This document shows, one piece after another, positions 10,510-20,616 of a stretch of DNA of 64,000 bases. A program made the position numbers and the translations under genes. The notes under the pieces were generated by a model. That model was not told the DNA's origin, did no database searches, and saw only the letters and a program-made list of their open reading frames with translations. The stretch's first letter is position 1; each line of letters opens with the position of its first letter. The stretch comes from Comamonadaceae bacterium. Its GTDB lineage: Bacteria > Pseudomonadota > Gammaproteobacteria > Burkholderiales > Burkholderiaceae_C. The DNA lies in NCBI GenBank assembly GCA_947373245.1, contig CANBWY010000001.1, forward strand, positions 43,944-107,943. Direction: 5' to 3'.

Positions 10510-11599
10510 ATCGGTACAGCAACCGATCCAAATCCGTCAACTCTGCCCGCGCCTCTTTGGCCAATTGGGCTTGTTCTTTGAGCCAGCGCTTGAGCTCCGC
10601 TTCGTTTTGAATGCGACGCAAGTCGCGCTCTAGCGCGTCGACCTCATGCGCTTTGTTGCGCAGCTGGATAGCCAGCGCACGGGCCAAGCTCTCGGCGCTG
10701 ATGTGGTCTAGCTCGCTCACGCCGAGGTAGTGGCGAATTTCAAACTGGGCTTGCGCTTCGTCCTCTTGCAGCGCGTCGACTTGCTCTTTGAGCAGCAAGC
10801 ACATGGCATTGAGTTTGTCGTCAGCAATGCGGCTCAAAGCAGCGCTGTCGATTTGGGCCAACTGCAATTGCAGCTTGAGCAACTCCGACAAGTTTTTGCG
10901 GTCATACGCGGCGTTGACTTCGCTCATCAACGCGGTCTTGCGCACGCGCTCAGCCTCGTCGGGTTCGCGGTCAGGGTGCAGGGCGCTAGCGAGCTGGCGA
11001 TACACCGTGCGCAGCGCAGTGTTGGCATCCATGGTTTGCTGCGCGTCTTTGAGCTGACGCGCCGCTGGCTTTTTCTTAGCCTTCTTGGCTTGGCGTTTGT
11101 CTTCGAGGCGCTGTTGCTGTTCGCGGTATTGGCGCAGGCCCGCTTCAAACACGGCTTTTGCGTGCTCAGCACCGGCGCGGGCTTCTTCGGCCAAGGCTTG
11201 TGCGTCTTCTTCGCTATGGTGCTGGTTGAACACCGCTTGCACTTGCGCGTCGTTCTTGTGCTCAAGCGCTTCGCAAAGGCCAAGGATGATTTGCATCGCG
11301 CTGCGTCGGTGCGTGGCGGTGAGCTCGGCTTGGTGCAAACGAGCATCCAAAAACAGCAACAAACTTTTGCGCGCTGCGTCTTCTTGGCGCTGCAAAGCAG
11401 ACATCGCCGTCAGGTGGCTGCTGCGGTGCTGCGTGGACAAAGCCTCTAGCGTGGCGATGGACTCTGACAGCTGCGACACACGCGCCAACAAGGTGTTGAA
11501 ACGTTTTTGTGCAGGCGTGAGTTCAGCGGTAGGCTGAATGGCGACGGTGGCCACGGCTTGCGCACGGGCGACCGTCCAAGGGGATTGCGGCGCGTTCAA
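10508..11599 (-). CDS. J-domain-containing (DnaJ-like) protein with long coiled-coil region
   Basis: TALRTVYRQLASALHPDREPDEAERVRKTALMSEVNAAYDRKNLSELLKLQ: J-domain HPD motif; remainder is charged and helical. Confidence 0.8.
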   Translation of the reverse strand: MNAPQSPWTVARAQAVATVAIQPTAELTPAQKRFNTLLARVSQLSESIATLEALSTQHRSSHLTAMSALQRQEDAARKSLLLFLDARLHQAELTATHRRSAMQIILGLCEALEHKNDAQVQAVFNQHHSEEDAQALAEEARAGAEHAKAVFEAGLRQYREQQQRLEDKRQAKKAKKKPAARQLKDAQQTMDANTALRTVYRQLASALHPDREPDEAERVRKTALMSEVNAAYDRKNLSELLKLQLQLAQIDSAALSRIADDKLNAMCLLLKEQVDALQEDEAQAQFEIRHYLGVSELDHISAESLARALAIQLRNKAHEVDALERDLRRIQNEAELKRWLKEQAQLAKEARAELTDLDRLLYR

Positions 11600-11602
11600 G
11601 GC

Positions 11603-12475
11603 CTACTGCGCCGCTTGCAACGCAGCAATGCGTTCTTCCAACGGTGGGTGCGAGGCAAACAACTTACCCAAACCGCCGGTGATGCCCATGGCCGCCACAC
11701 TGGGTGGCAAGTCGCCAGCTTGCATGCTGTTTAAGCGGGCCAAGGCGTTGATCATGGGTTGTTTGTTGCCCAAGAGCTGTGCAGAGCCTTTGTCTGCACG
11801 GAACTCGCGCTGGCGGCTGAACCACGCCACGATCATGCTGGCCACAAAACCGAGCACGATATCCAGCACAAAGCTGGTGATGTAGTAGCCCATGCCAGGG
11901 CCTGTGGATTCGTCGTCTTTGCTACGCAACATGTTGTCGACAAAGTAGCCAATGACGCGACTCAAGAACACCACAAAGGTGTTGAGCACGCCTTGAATGA
12001 GTGTGAGCGTGACCATGTCGCCGTTCGCCACGTGAGCCATCTCGTGGCCCAACACGGCTTCGATTTCTTCGCGGGTCATGCCTTGCAGCAAGCCGGTGGA
12101 CACCGCGACCAAGGCTGAATTTTTAAACGCCCCTGTGGCAAAGGCGTTGGGCTCGCCTTCGTAAATCGCCACTTCGGGCATGGTGATGCCTGCGCGTTCA
12201 GACAGGCGCTGCACCACACTGACCAGCCATGCTTCATCTGGGTTGCTGGGCTGGTTGATGACGTGTGCGCCGGTGCTCCATTTGGCCATAGGCTTGCTCA
12301 TCAAGAGCGAAATGATGGCGCCGCCAAAACCCATGATGAGCGAGAAGCCCAAAAGGCTAGACAAGCTCAAGCCGTTGGCCGTGAGGTAGCGATTGACGCC
12401 CAGCAAACTGGCGACGACCCCCAGCACCACCATGACGGCGAGGTTGGTGAGAACGAACAGAAGAATGCGTTTCAT
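11603..12475 (-). CDS. htpX: Membrane zinc metalloprotease HtpX
   Basis: [26 protein letters not shown]..., [35 protein letters not shown]. Confidence 0.96.
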   Translation of the reverse strand: MKRILLFVLTNLAVMVVLGVVASLLGVNRYLTANGLSLSSLLGFSLIMGFGGAIISLLMSKPMAKWSTGAHVINQPSNPDEAWLVSVVQRLSERAGITMPEVAIYEGEPNAFATGAFKNSALVAVSTGLLQGMTREEIEAVLGHEMAHVANGDMVTLTLIQGVLNTFVVFLSRVIGYFVDNMLRSKDDESTGPGMGYYITSFVLDIVLGFVASMIVAWFSRQREFRADKGSAQLLGNKQPMINALARLNSMQAGDLPPSVAAMGITGGLGKLFASHPPLEERIAALQAAQ

Positions 12476-12575
12476 GATTTCCTTTTCAGCGGTGAATACA
12501 AAGGACCGCAAGTTTGGCATGGTAGAGGTGAATTCTTGGCATTCAATCCAAGGACCTCAAAAAGCCACATGAAAA

Positions 12576-13457
12576 CTAGGCCACTTCGCGCTTGGCGCGA
12601 AACACCTGTGTGTCTTCGTAAAACGCCCGCTCGGCGTTCGCGGGCCACCAGCCGGGCACGCCCAACACGGGCAAGGGTTCGTAGGGCTTGGTGGCCAGCT
12701 TAGCGGGTTGCAAGTCTTGCACCAGCCAGGCATCCAACGCAGCTTCATCGTGCGGGTTCACATCATTCGCCAGGCGATACACATGGCCCGTGATGGACTT
12801 GTAAGGCGTGACGAGTTTTTCAAGCAAGGCATGGCCAAACAACACAAGGTGCACGTGCTGCCATCGCGCGCGCAAGTCGACAAAGAGTGTGAGCCAATCA
12901 CGTGCTTGCAATGCGGCCCACACGTCATCAGGCGCATGCATGAGGACGACGTTTTCATCAAACAAGGTGAGTGCGTCGCGCACGGGGCCGCGAGTGGCGC
13001 GAATGCCTTGGGATTCAATTTCCGCGGCTTGCAATTGGTTCAAGCGATGTTTGGCGCGTGGGAAGCGGTGCCAGCACAGGCCGTTGAAGAAGTCGTGCAG
13101 ACCGTCTCTTGTGGGGACTTGGGCCGTTTTAAAAATGAAGTCTTCGTAGGCTTGGTTCTCGGGCAATGCGGCCTGGGGAACGAACTTCACCTCTTTGACA
13201 ACGCCAAGCGCGAGGGGCGCACTGTTCGTGCTCATACTCGCTTCGCTCGCCAAATCGCCCGAGCCAGTGCCCCTCTCTCGCTTGGCTGCGTGCGTTATTT
13301 TATTGAGCGCTTGGGCCACATTGTGCTGTTGCAAGGCTTGCATTGCGATCGGTTCGCCTAAGTCGCGCCACGGGGTGAACCACGGCTGCGACCAATCAAT
13401 GTCGGCCAACACGGCCCCTGCAAAGCCCTCAGTTTGCAAGCTTAAACCACGCGCCAA
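12576..13457 (-). CDS. DUF3025 domain-containing protein
   Basis: ...[56 protein letters not shown]..., ...[54 protein letters not shown]. Confidence 0.85.
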   Translation of the reverse strand: MARGLSLQTEGFAGAVLADIDWSQPWFTPWRDLGEPIAMQALQQHNVAQALNKITHAAKRERGTGSGDLASEASMSTNSAPLALGVVKEVKFVPQAALPENQAYEDFIFKTAQVPTRDGLHDFFNGLCWHRFPRAKHRLNQLQAAEIESQGIRATRGPVRDALTLFDENVVLMHAPDDVWAALQARDWLTLFVDLRARWQHVHLVLFGHALLEKLVTPYKSITGHVYRLANDVNPHDEAALDAWLVQDLQPAKLATKPYEPLPVLGVPGWWPANAERAFYEDTQVFRAKREVA

Positions 13458-14485
13458 GGCAAGGCCTCGCCAGAGCGCAAAGGCTTCAACTCAGCTTCAC
13501 CAAAGGCAAAGCTCTCGGGTGGTGTCCAGCTCTCGCGACGCAACGTGAGCGTGCCGGTGTTGCGTGGCAGACCGTAGAAGTCGGCGCCGTAGAAACTGGC
13601 GAAACCTTCGAGTTTGTCGAGCGCGCCTGCGTTGTCAAACGCTTCGGCGTACATGGGCATGGCTGCGTGTGCGGTGTAGCAACCAGCGCAACCTGTGGCG
13701 TGTTCTTTCAGATGGGCGGGGTGTGGTGCGCTGTCGGTGCCTAAAAAGAATTTAGGCGAACCGCTGATAGCCGCTTTCACCAACGCTTGGCGGTGGGTCT
13801 CGCGTTTGAGCACAGGCAAACAGTAGTAATGCGGGCGAATGCCGCCCGTGAAAATGGCGTTGCGGTTGTAAAGCAAATGGTGCGCGGTGATGGTGGCGCC
13901 CGTGTACTTGTCGCTCGCAGCCACGTAGTGCGCAGCTTCGGCGGTGGTGATGTGCTCAAACACAATTTTGAGTTCGGGAAAGTCTTTGCGCAGCGGAATG
14001 AGCTGGGTATCAATGAACACGGCCTCGCGGTCAAACAAGTCAATGTCGGGGCTGGTCACTTCACCGTGCACCAACAGCAACATACCCGCCTTTTGCATGG
14101 CTTCAAGTGTTTTGTAGGTTTTACGCAGATCGGTCACGCCGGCATCGCTGTTGGTGGTGGCACCGGCTGGGTAGAGCTTGGCGGCGACCACCCCTGCGTC
14201 TTTGGCGCGGACGATTTCGTCGGCGGGCAAGTTGTCGGTGAGGTAGAGCGTCATCAAGGGCTCGAAGTGCACGCCCCCCTCGGCATTTTTGGGCACAGCG
14301 GCCAAGATGCGTTGTTTGTACGCCAGCGCCTGCGCCGCCGTAGTGACGGGCGGCCTGAGGTTGGGCATGATGATGGCGCGGCCAAATTCGGCGGCGGTGT
14401 GGGGCACCACGGTGTTCAGTGCAGCGCCGTCGCGCACGTGCAGGTGCCAGTCATCGGGTCTTGTGATGGTGATTTCTTGCGTCAT
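13442..14485 (-). CDS. pyrC: Dihydroorotase
   Basis: [47 protein letters not shown]...[15 protein letters not shown]. Confidence 0.97.
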   Translation of the reverse strand: MTQEITITRPDDWHLHVRDGAALNTVVPHTAAEFGRAIIMPNLRPPVTTAAQALAYKQRILAAVPKNAEGGVHFEPLMTLYLTDNLPADEIVRAKDAGVVAAKLYPAGATTNSDAGVTDLRKTYKTLEAMQKAGMLLLVHGEVTSPDIDLFDREAVFIDTQLIPLRKDFPELKIVFEHITTAEAAHYVAASDKYTGATITAHHLLYNRNAIFTGGIRPHYYCLPVLKRETHRQALVKAAISGSPKFFLGTDSAPHPAHLKEHATGCAGCYTAHAAMPMYAEAFDNAGALDKLEGFASFYGADFYGLPRNTGTLTLRRESWTPPESFAFGEAELKPLRSGEALPWRVV

Positions 14486-14520
14486 GCTGTTGATTGTCTT
14501 CGGTTTTTTTGCTGAGCTCG

Positions 14521-14598
14521 CTGCGGGCGGAGGCAGTGGGCAGGTTCCTCATGCTGGGGTACCAGAAATCGTCACCTGCCCACTGCCTCCACCCACAG
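14521..14598. repeat. Long intergenic hairpin A (17-bp perfect stem, extendable to 25 bp with 2 mismatches; 28-nt loop)
   Basis: GGAGGCAGTGGGCAGGT (14529-14545) pairs exactly with ACCTGCCCACTGCCTCC (14574-14590). Confidence 0.9.
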
Positions 14599-14730
14599 AC
14601 TGCGGCTGACAGAAGTTAGATTGGGACATTGGTATGCCAACAAGGCATCTGCAAAGAGAGTGACTGTTAGCCTGCAGCTAGCGCTAGTCATCGCATATGT
14701 GAACTAAAAATAGTTCAACCTGAAACAGTT

Positions 14731-14802
14731 GCGCAGCTTGGGTGCGGCGGCTGGCGATTTCTGGTACCCCAGCATGCGTCAGCCGCCGTACCCAAGCTGC
14801 GT
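14731..14802. repeat. Long intergenic hairpin B (about 22-bp stem with one G.T; 26-nt loop)
   Basis: CGCAGCTTGGGTGCGGCGGCTG (14732-14753) pairs with CAGCCGCCGTACCCAAGCTGCG (14780-14801). Confidence 0.9.
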
Positions 14803-14828
14803 AGCCCCATCCGGCGAGAAAACAAAAA

Positions 14829-15566
14829 TCAATGCGCCAAGATTTTGTTCAAGAACTCTTTGGTGCGCGGTTGACGGTTTTCGGGGTGGTTGAAGAACTC
14901 GTCTTTTGAGCAATCTTCCAACACCTTGCCGCCCACATCCATGAAGATCACGCGGCTACCGACTTTGCGGGCAAAGCCCATTTCGTGCGTGACGCACATC
15001 ATGGTCATGCCCTCGTTGGCCAAATCCACCATCACGTCCAGCACCTCGCCTACCATCTCGGGGTCGAGTGCCGAAGTGGGCTCGTCAAACAACATCACGA
15101 TGGGGTCCATGCTCAAGGCACGGGCGATCGCGACGCGTTGTTGTTGGCCGCCTGAGAGCTGGCCTGGGAACTTGTCTTTGTGCGCCATCAGGCCCACACG
15201 CTCTAGGTATTTCAAACCATGGGCGTGCGCTTCTTCTTCGCTGCGGCCCAACACTTTTTGCTGCGCGAGGGTTAGGTTTTCGGTCACCGACAAATGCGGA
15301 AACAACTCGAAGTGTTGAAACACCATGCCCACTCGGCTGCGTAGTTTGGGCAAGTCGGTATCTTTGCCGTGCACCGCAATGCCATCTACAAAAATCTCAC
15401 CTTGCTGAAAAGGCTCCAAGGCGTTGATGGTTTTGATGAGCGTGGATTTGCCTGAGCCAGAGGGACCGCAGACCACCACCACTTCGCCTTTTTCAATCTT
15501 AGTGGAACAGTTGTTCAGCACCTGCACGGGGCCGTACCACTTAGAAACATTTTTTAATTCGATCAC
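14829..15566 (-). CDS. gltL: Amino acid (glutamate/aspartate-type) ABC transporter ATP-binding protein
   Basis: GTG start [52 protein letters not shown]...[19 protein letters not shown]. Confidence 0.92.
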   Translation of the reverse strand: MIELKNVSKWYGPVQVLNNCSTKIEKGEVVVVCGPSGSGKSTLIKTINALEPFQQGEIFVDGIAVHGKDTDLPKLRSRVGMVFQHFELFPHLSVTENLTLAQQKVLGRSEEEAHAHGLKYLERVGLMAHKDKFPGQLSGGQQQRVAIARALSMDPIVMLFDEPTSALDPEMVGEVLDVMVDLANEGMTMMCVTHEMGFARKVGSRVIFMDVGGKVLEDCSKDEFFNHPENRQPRTKEFLNKILAH

Positions 15567-15583
15567 AGCAAACTCCAACGCAT

Positions 15584-16258
15584 TCAGCGAATGATGGCGA
15601 TACGCGCTTGCAGGCGACGCACGGTGGCCGAGAGGCCGAAACAAATCACAAAATAAGCCAAGGCCGCCAAGATGTACACCTCTTCTACGCGACCATAAAT
15701 CTTGCCTGCGGTCACGAACCCCTTGAGCAAGTCATACGCACCAATGGCGTAGACCAACGAGGTGTCTTGAAACAAGATGATGGTTTGCGTCAGCAGCACG
15801 GGGATCATGTTGCGAAAAGCTTGTGGCAACACGATGAGGCGCATGTTCTGCCCATACGTCATGCCCAAGGCTTGACCGGCCATGACTTGGCCACGCGGAA
15901 TGGACTGAATGCCCGCACGCATGATCTCGCTGAAGTACGCCGCCTCAAAAGCCACAAAGGTGATGGTGGCCGACAGCTCCGCACCGATAGAGCGGCCAAT
16001 CAAAAACGGGATCAGCAAGAAGAACCACAAAATCACCATCACCAAAGGAATGGAGCGCATGCCGTTCACATAGATGACGGCAGGCAGTTCTAAAACTTTT
16101 TTACCCGACAAGCGCATGAGCGCTAGCAAGGTGCCAAACACAATGCCGCCCACCGTGGCAACGACGGTCAACTGCACGCTGAACAACATGCCCTTCAACA
16201 CAAACTTGCTGAAGATGTCCCAGTCGACAAAAGAGAAATCAAGTGCGCCCATGCTCAA
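15584..16258 (-). CDS. gltK: Amino acid ABC transporter permease
   Basis: HisMQ-type permease: [22 protein letters not shown]..., [46 protein letters not shown]. Confidence 0.9.
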   Translation of the reverse strand: MSMGALDFSFVDWDIFSKFVLKGMLFSVQLTVVATVGGIVFGTLLALMRLSGKKVLELPAVIYVNGMRSIPLVMVILWFFLLIPFLIGRSIGAELSATITFVAFEAAYFSEIMRAGIQSIPRGQVMAGQALGMTYGQNMRLIVLPQAFRNMIPVLLTQTIILFQDTSLVYAIGAYDLLKGFVTAGKIYGRVEEVYILAALAYFVICFGLSATVRRLQARIAIIR

Positions 16259-16989
16259 TGCCCCCCGCCCACATTGCCGGCCACCACGAGGCCAGGAATT
16301 TGCATGCGACGCTCGACCAAGGCCATGGCTCGGTTCACCGCAAACGCCGAGAGGGTGTACAGCGCCGTCACGGCCAGATACACCTCAACCCCACGTGAGG
16401 TTTCTTCTTGCACTTGCATGGCGTACATGGTGAGTTCGGCAATTGACACGGCAAACGCCACCGACGAGTTTTTGAGCAAGTTCATCGACTCGCTGGTGAG
16501 TGGCGGCCAGATGGTGCGAAACGCAATGGGCAGCAACACATAGCGGTAGGTCTGCCAAGTGGTAAAGCCCATGGCCATGGCCGCATAGCGCTGGCCGCGT
16601 GGCATGGCTTGAATACCGGCGCGCAGCATCTCGGCCACACGCGAGGACGTGAAGAAGCCTAGGCCCAACACCACCAACACAAACCCCGGCACTTGTTGCA
16701 TGGCCGGAAAAACCTTGGGCAACACGAAGTACCAGAGAAAAATTTGGACCAACACGGGGATGTTGCGAAACAGCTCCACCCACACGTTGGCGAATCTCGT
16801 TAACCAAACATTCAAACGCGTCTCTTGTGGCAAGGTGCGCAGAATGCCCATGAGGCACCCCGACACCATCGCTACCACCCAAGCACTGCCCGCGACAGAC
16901 AGCGTCCAGCCCCAAGCTTCAAACATCCACTCGAGGTAGGTTCGTCCCCCGCCATCGTCTTGAAGAAAAACCTGCCAATCGAGTGCCAT
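16255..16989 (-). CDS. gltJ: Amino acid ABC transporter permease
   Basis: Second HisMQ-type permease, EMLRAGIQAMPRGQRYAAMAMGFTTWQTYRYVLLPIAFRTIWPPL. Confidence 0.9.
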   Translation of the reverse strand: MALDWQVFLQDDGGGRTYLEWMFEAWGWTLSVAGSAWVVAMVSGCLMGILRTLPQETRLNVWLTRFANVWVELFRNIPVLVQIFLWYFVLPKVFPAMQQVPGFVLVVLGLGFFTSSRVAEMLRAGIQAMPRGQRYAAMAMGFTTWQTYRYVLLPIAFRTIWPPLTSESMNLLKNSSVAFAVSIAELTMYAMQVQEETSRGVEVYLAVTALYTLSAFAVNRAMALVERRMQIPGLVVAGNVGGGH

Positions 16990-17008
16990 GTGTGTTGTCT
17001 TTTAAAAA

Positions 17009-17908
17009 TTACTTCTTGGCGTAGGCTTCGACAGGCTTGTCGTTCAAGTTCTTCCAAGCGTCCTTGTTGGCATCGCTGGCGGGCATGCCCAACTTGATGT
17101 TCTTTGGAGGAATGGCTTGTGTGAACCACTTGTCATACAACTTGGCGAGTTCGCCCGATTTGGCCATGGCCGCGATGGTGTCGTCCGCCAACTTCTTGAA
17201 AGCAGGATCGTCTTTGCGGAACATGATGGCAATGGGCTCGACGTTCAACACTTCGCCCACGATTTTGAAATCGGCTGGGGCTTTGGAGTTGGCAATGTTG
17301 CCAGCCAAGATTTGACCGTCCATCACAAACGCGTCAGCGCGGCCTGATTCGAGCAACAAGAAGCTGTCTGCATGGTCTTTGCCGAACACTTCTTTGAAGT
17401 CCACACCCGTCGCGCGTTCGTTCTTGCGCAACAGTTGCACAGAGGTAGTGCCTGTCGTGGTCGCCACATTCTTGCCATTCAACTGGGCGATCGACGTGAT
17501 GCCCGAGTTGGCACGCACCGCGATACGCACTTCTTCCACGTAGGTGGTGTTGGCGAAAGCGACTTGCTTTTGGCGGGCTTCGTTGTTGGTGGTAGAGCCG
17601 CACTCGATGTCGACCGTGCCGTTCTCAACCAAAGGAATGCGGTTTTGCGAAGTCACAGGCGTGTACTTCACTTCCAGTTTTTTGCCCACTGCTTTTTCAA
17701 GGTTGGCGATGATGTGCTGGCAAATCTCAACGTGGTAACCCACATACTTGCCGTCACCTAAGGTGTAAGACAAAGCGCCAGACGAGTCGCGCACACCCAT
17801 GGTGATGGCGCCAGCGGCTTTGACTTTGGCGATGGTGTCATTGGCTTGCGCGAACGCGGTGCCAGCCAACAATGTGGCCACAGCCAAGGTAACGAACTGC
17901 TTTTTCAT
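17009..17908 (-). CDS. gltI: Glutamate/aspartate-type ABC transporter substrate-binding protein
   Basis: Signal peptide; NDTIAKVKAAGAITMGVRDSSGALSYTLGDGKYVGYHVEICQHI... SBP family 3. Confidence 0.92.
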   Translation of the reverse strand: MKKQFVTLAVATLLAGTAFAQANDTIAKVKAAGAITMGVRDSSGALSYTLGDGKYVGYHVEICQHIIANLEKAVGKKLEVKYTPVTSQNRIPLVENGTVDIECGSTTNNEARQKQVAFANTTYVEEVRIAVRANSGITSIAQLNGKNVATTTGTTSVQLLRKNERATGVDFKEVFGKDHADSFLLLESGRADAFVMDGQILAGNIANSKAPADFKIVGEVLNVEPIAIMFRKDDPAFKKLADDTIAAMAKSGELAKLYDKWFTQAIPPKNIKLGMPASDANKDAWKNLNDKPVEAYAKK

Positions 17909-18119
17909 GCGGAACTCCGATTCAGGTTAAGGAAGCCAAAATTAGTATTCTAGAGAGTGTTTCGATGACGCCAATCGCCAAGAACCCTCATTACTCAAAA
18001 CGACACAGCGTGGTAAGACTATAAATTTTCACTTCAGGGAAAGCCCCTACGAATGCACCAAAACGAACATGAACAATCCGCGACGGAGCATTTTCCAAAT
18101 CAACTAGGCAAGGGTCCGT

Positions 18120-20015
18120 GTGCGCACTTCTACAAAAAACCAGCTGACATCGTTGTTTGGTGTGTTGACCTGTTTGGCAATGGCGGGATGCCAGTCGACC
18201 CCGACTATGCCAAGTGAGGCAGTTTCGAAACAAAAGGCGTGCGACGAATCGCTTGGCGCCGCTTTCCAAGCAGACCCTTTGACAAGCCTGATTTCAGCAA
18301 AGGCCTACCAAAAGGGCGACAAAGTTTTCGTCTCTGACTCTGCGGTGCCTGTCACTTTGGCCGCCGACGTTTGCCTCGTCAAACTCAAAGTAGGACCTGG
18401 CAATCCTGGCCCAGCCAATGCGCGATCGACCTCCGATGGCATTGGGATAGAAGTTTGGCTGCCGTCCCATCAAAACTGGAATCACCGAATCCGCAACTAC
18501 GGTGGCGGTGGTTTTGTGGGAGGAAATCACATCTATTCAGAAAGCGATGGCTCAACGATTCAAAAAGCCGTTGGCTCTAAGTTTCCTGCGCCTGTGATTG
18601 CAGGTATGGGATATGCAACAGCAACCACGGATGCGGGTCAGCGCTGGTCTCAGAATGGCTCATTCATCTTCTTGCCTGATGGCAAACTCAACTCCGTTTT
18701 GTTGGCTGATTTTTCACACAGAAGTTTGGTTGAACAAGCCGTCAAGTCCAAGCAGCTGGTGGCGTATTTTTATGACCAACTCCCCGCTTACTCGTATTTT
18801 GACGGGCACTCCACGGGGGGACGTCAGGGCTGGAAAATAGCTCAAGAAAATCCTGATTTGTACGACGGCTATTTATTAGCGGCACCTGCCATCAGCCAAT
18901 CTAAATTTTCGACCAATGCTTTTTATCCACAAGTCGTGATGAAGATGGATCTGGGATTCACCTCCGCTGACCCATTATTTACATCGACGCATTTCAAGCA
19001 AAAAGTGACCTTGGCCAATCAACGCGCCGTTGCGTCATGCGACAAGGAAAAGTTAGGTTTTTTGATCGATCCATTTGCCTGTGATTACGACCCGGCCAAG
19101 GACACCTCGCTTTTGTGTCAAGGCGTCAAACATCAAGGGCTTGCAGGGAAAAACAAAGCACCTGACCTCTGCTTAAGCCTCATTGAAGCCAATGCCATTC
19201 ATAAGTTTTGGTACGGTATCTCATCGGATGGCTCGTTTGATGCCAAGCAAACGGCGCAAGCACGCAGTGGCAAATCGCTGGGAAACAAACAGCTTTGGTG
19301 GAGCTATCCCCAAGGGGCGAATTGGGGGGCCTTGGTTTCAGACGTGAATGATGCAGAGCGCGTTGCCATGATTCTCAAAGACGTGCGTTACGCACCCTCA
19401 AAGCAAGTCAATCCTAAAGTTGATATTCAAAATGCGTCGACGCAGGAACGCGACAAGTGGCGAGAGATTGATTACGCCGCCCTGGCCCAGGTGTATGCCA
19501 AGGGGATTGAGATGCAGCCAGAATTGGCAAACATCAACACAGACAAAGCGGACTTGCATCAGCTCAAAGCGCTGGGTCGTAAAGTCATCACCTATACCGG
19601 TCTGGCCGAAGATGCCATCCCTCCTGCAACGTCCGTGAACCATTACGAACGCGTGGCGGCAACGATGGGGGGCGCAGCCTCGGTGAATGAGTTTTTGCGT
19701 TTGTACCTGGTGCCCGGAAAGGCACATAGCTCGCAAGGCCGTGGCTATACGGTGGCATCCGCCACGGACCCTGCGAAAAACAACACTGTTCCGTTGCCCA
19801 AACTCCCGGGTGTTGGCAATCAAACGCCAACCGAGTCACAAGATCAAATGTTCACAGCGCTGCGCGATTGGGTAGAACACCAAGTTGAGCCTGAAGCCAT
19901 CACGCTGACATCACGCGACAACACGGTGAGTTACCCCATTTGTGTTTACCCAAAAAAAATCACTTGGGATGGGGTTGGATCTTCCAAGTCAGCTGAGAGT
20001 TATGCGTGCCAATAG
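18120..20015 (+). CDS. Tannase/feruloyl esterase family lipoprotein
   Basis: GTG start; lipobox LAMAGC; RNYGGGGFVGGN, YSYFDGHSTGGRQGWKIAQENPDLYDGYLLAAPA (GHSTGGRQG nucleophile motif of tannase family). Confidence 0.87.
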   Translation: MRTSTKNQLTSLFGVLTCLAMAGCQSTPTMPSEAVSKQKACDESLGAAFQADPLTSLISAKAYQKGDKVFVSDSAVPVTLAADVCLVKLKVGPGNPGPANARSTSDGIGIEVWLPSHQNWNHRIRNYGGGGFVGGNHIYSESDGSTIQKAVGSKFPAPVIAGMGYATATTDAGQRWSQNGSFIFLPDGKLNSVLLADFSHRSLVEQAVKSKQLVAYFYDQLPAYSYFDGHSTGGRQGWKIAQENPDLYDGYLLAAPAISQSKFSTNAFYPQVVMKMDLGFTSADPLFTSTHFKQKVTLANQRAVASCDKEKLGFLIDPFACDYDPAKDTSLLCQGVKHQGLAGKNKAPDLCLSLIEANAIHKFWYGISSDGSFDAKQTAQARSGKSLGNKQLWWSYPQGANWGALVSDVNDAERVAMILKDVRYAPSKQVNPKVDIQNASTQERDKWREIDYAALAQVYAKGIEMQPELANINTDKADLHQLKALGRKVITYTGLAEDAIPPATSVNHYERVAATMGGAASVNEFLRLYLVPGKAHSSQGRGYTVASATDPAKNNTVPLPKLPGVGNQTPTESQDQMFTALRDWVEHQVEPEAITLTSRDNTVSYPICVYPKKITWDGVGSSKSAESYACQ

Positions 20016-20037
20016 TGCACACGTCAAACCATTTTTC

Positions 20038-20616
20038 TCAACTGCCAAAGCGCCAATCAGGCAAACCGCGCGCCACGGTGTGAACCACGGTGGCACACAA
20101 GGCGCACTTGATCAAGTCGCCGGGCACAAACACCAAGGTGCCTAGGATGGCTTGTTCCCACGACAGGTTGGCAATTTTCACCAAGCCCACCACGCCAAAC
20201 ACATGCACCACCAATAAGCCGCCCAAGGCCGACGCCACAAAGGCGCTGATGGCGGCGCTGCGTGGGGACTGTTTGGGCAACAGCGTCATCACCCAGCCTG
20301 TCACAAACGCCCCGACGGGCCAGCCCAACAAATAGCCACTGGTTGGCGCAAAGAATGCACCCACCCCACCGCGACCGCCTGACAACAAAGGCAGGCCTAA
20401 GGCGACCGCTGCCAAAAACAACAGCAAGGCCTGCAACGCTCGCTTAGGGCCCAACATGCAACCCGCCAACATCACGCCCAAGGTTTGCAGGGTGATGGGC
20501 ACGCCCAAAGGCAAATCAATTTTAGGGATCAGGCCTAACACGGCAATCAAGGCCGCAAACAGCGAGACCAAAGCCATCGACAAGGTGGATGAAGAAGAGG
20601 ATTCAGAAGTGTTCAT
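20038..20616 (-). CDS. bioY: Biotin transporter BioY (ECF S component)
   Basis: PKIDLPLGVPITLQTLGVMLAGCMLGPKRALQALLLFLAAVALGLPLLSGGRGG: BioY signature. Confidence 0.95.
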   Translation of the reverse strand: MNTSESSSSSTLSMALVSLFAALIAVLGLIPKIDLPLGVPITLQTLGVMLAGCMLGPKRALQALLLFLAAVALGLPLLSGGRGGVGAFFAPTSGYLLGWPVGAFVTGWVMTLLPKQSPRSAAISAFVASALGGLLVVHVFGVVGLVKIANLSWEQAILGTLVFVPGDLIKCALCATVVHTVARGLPDWRFGS

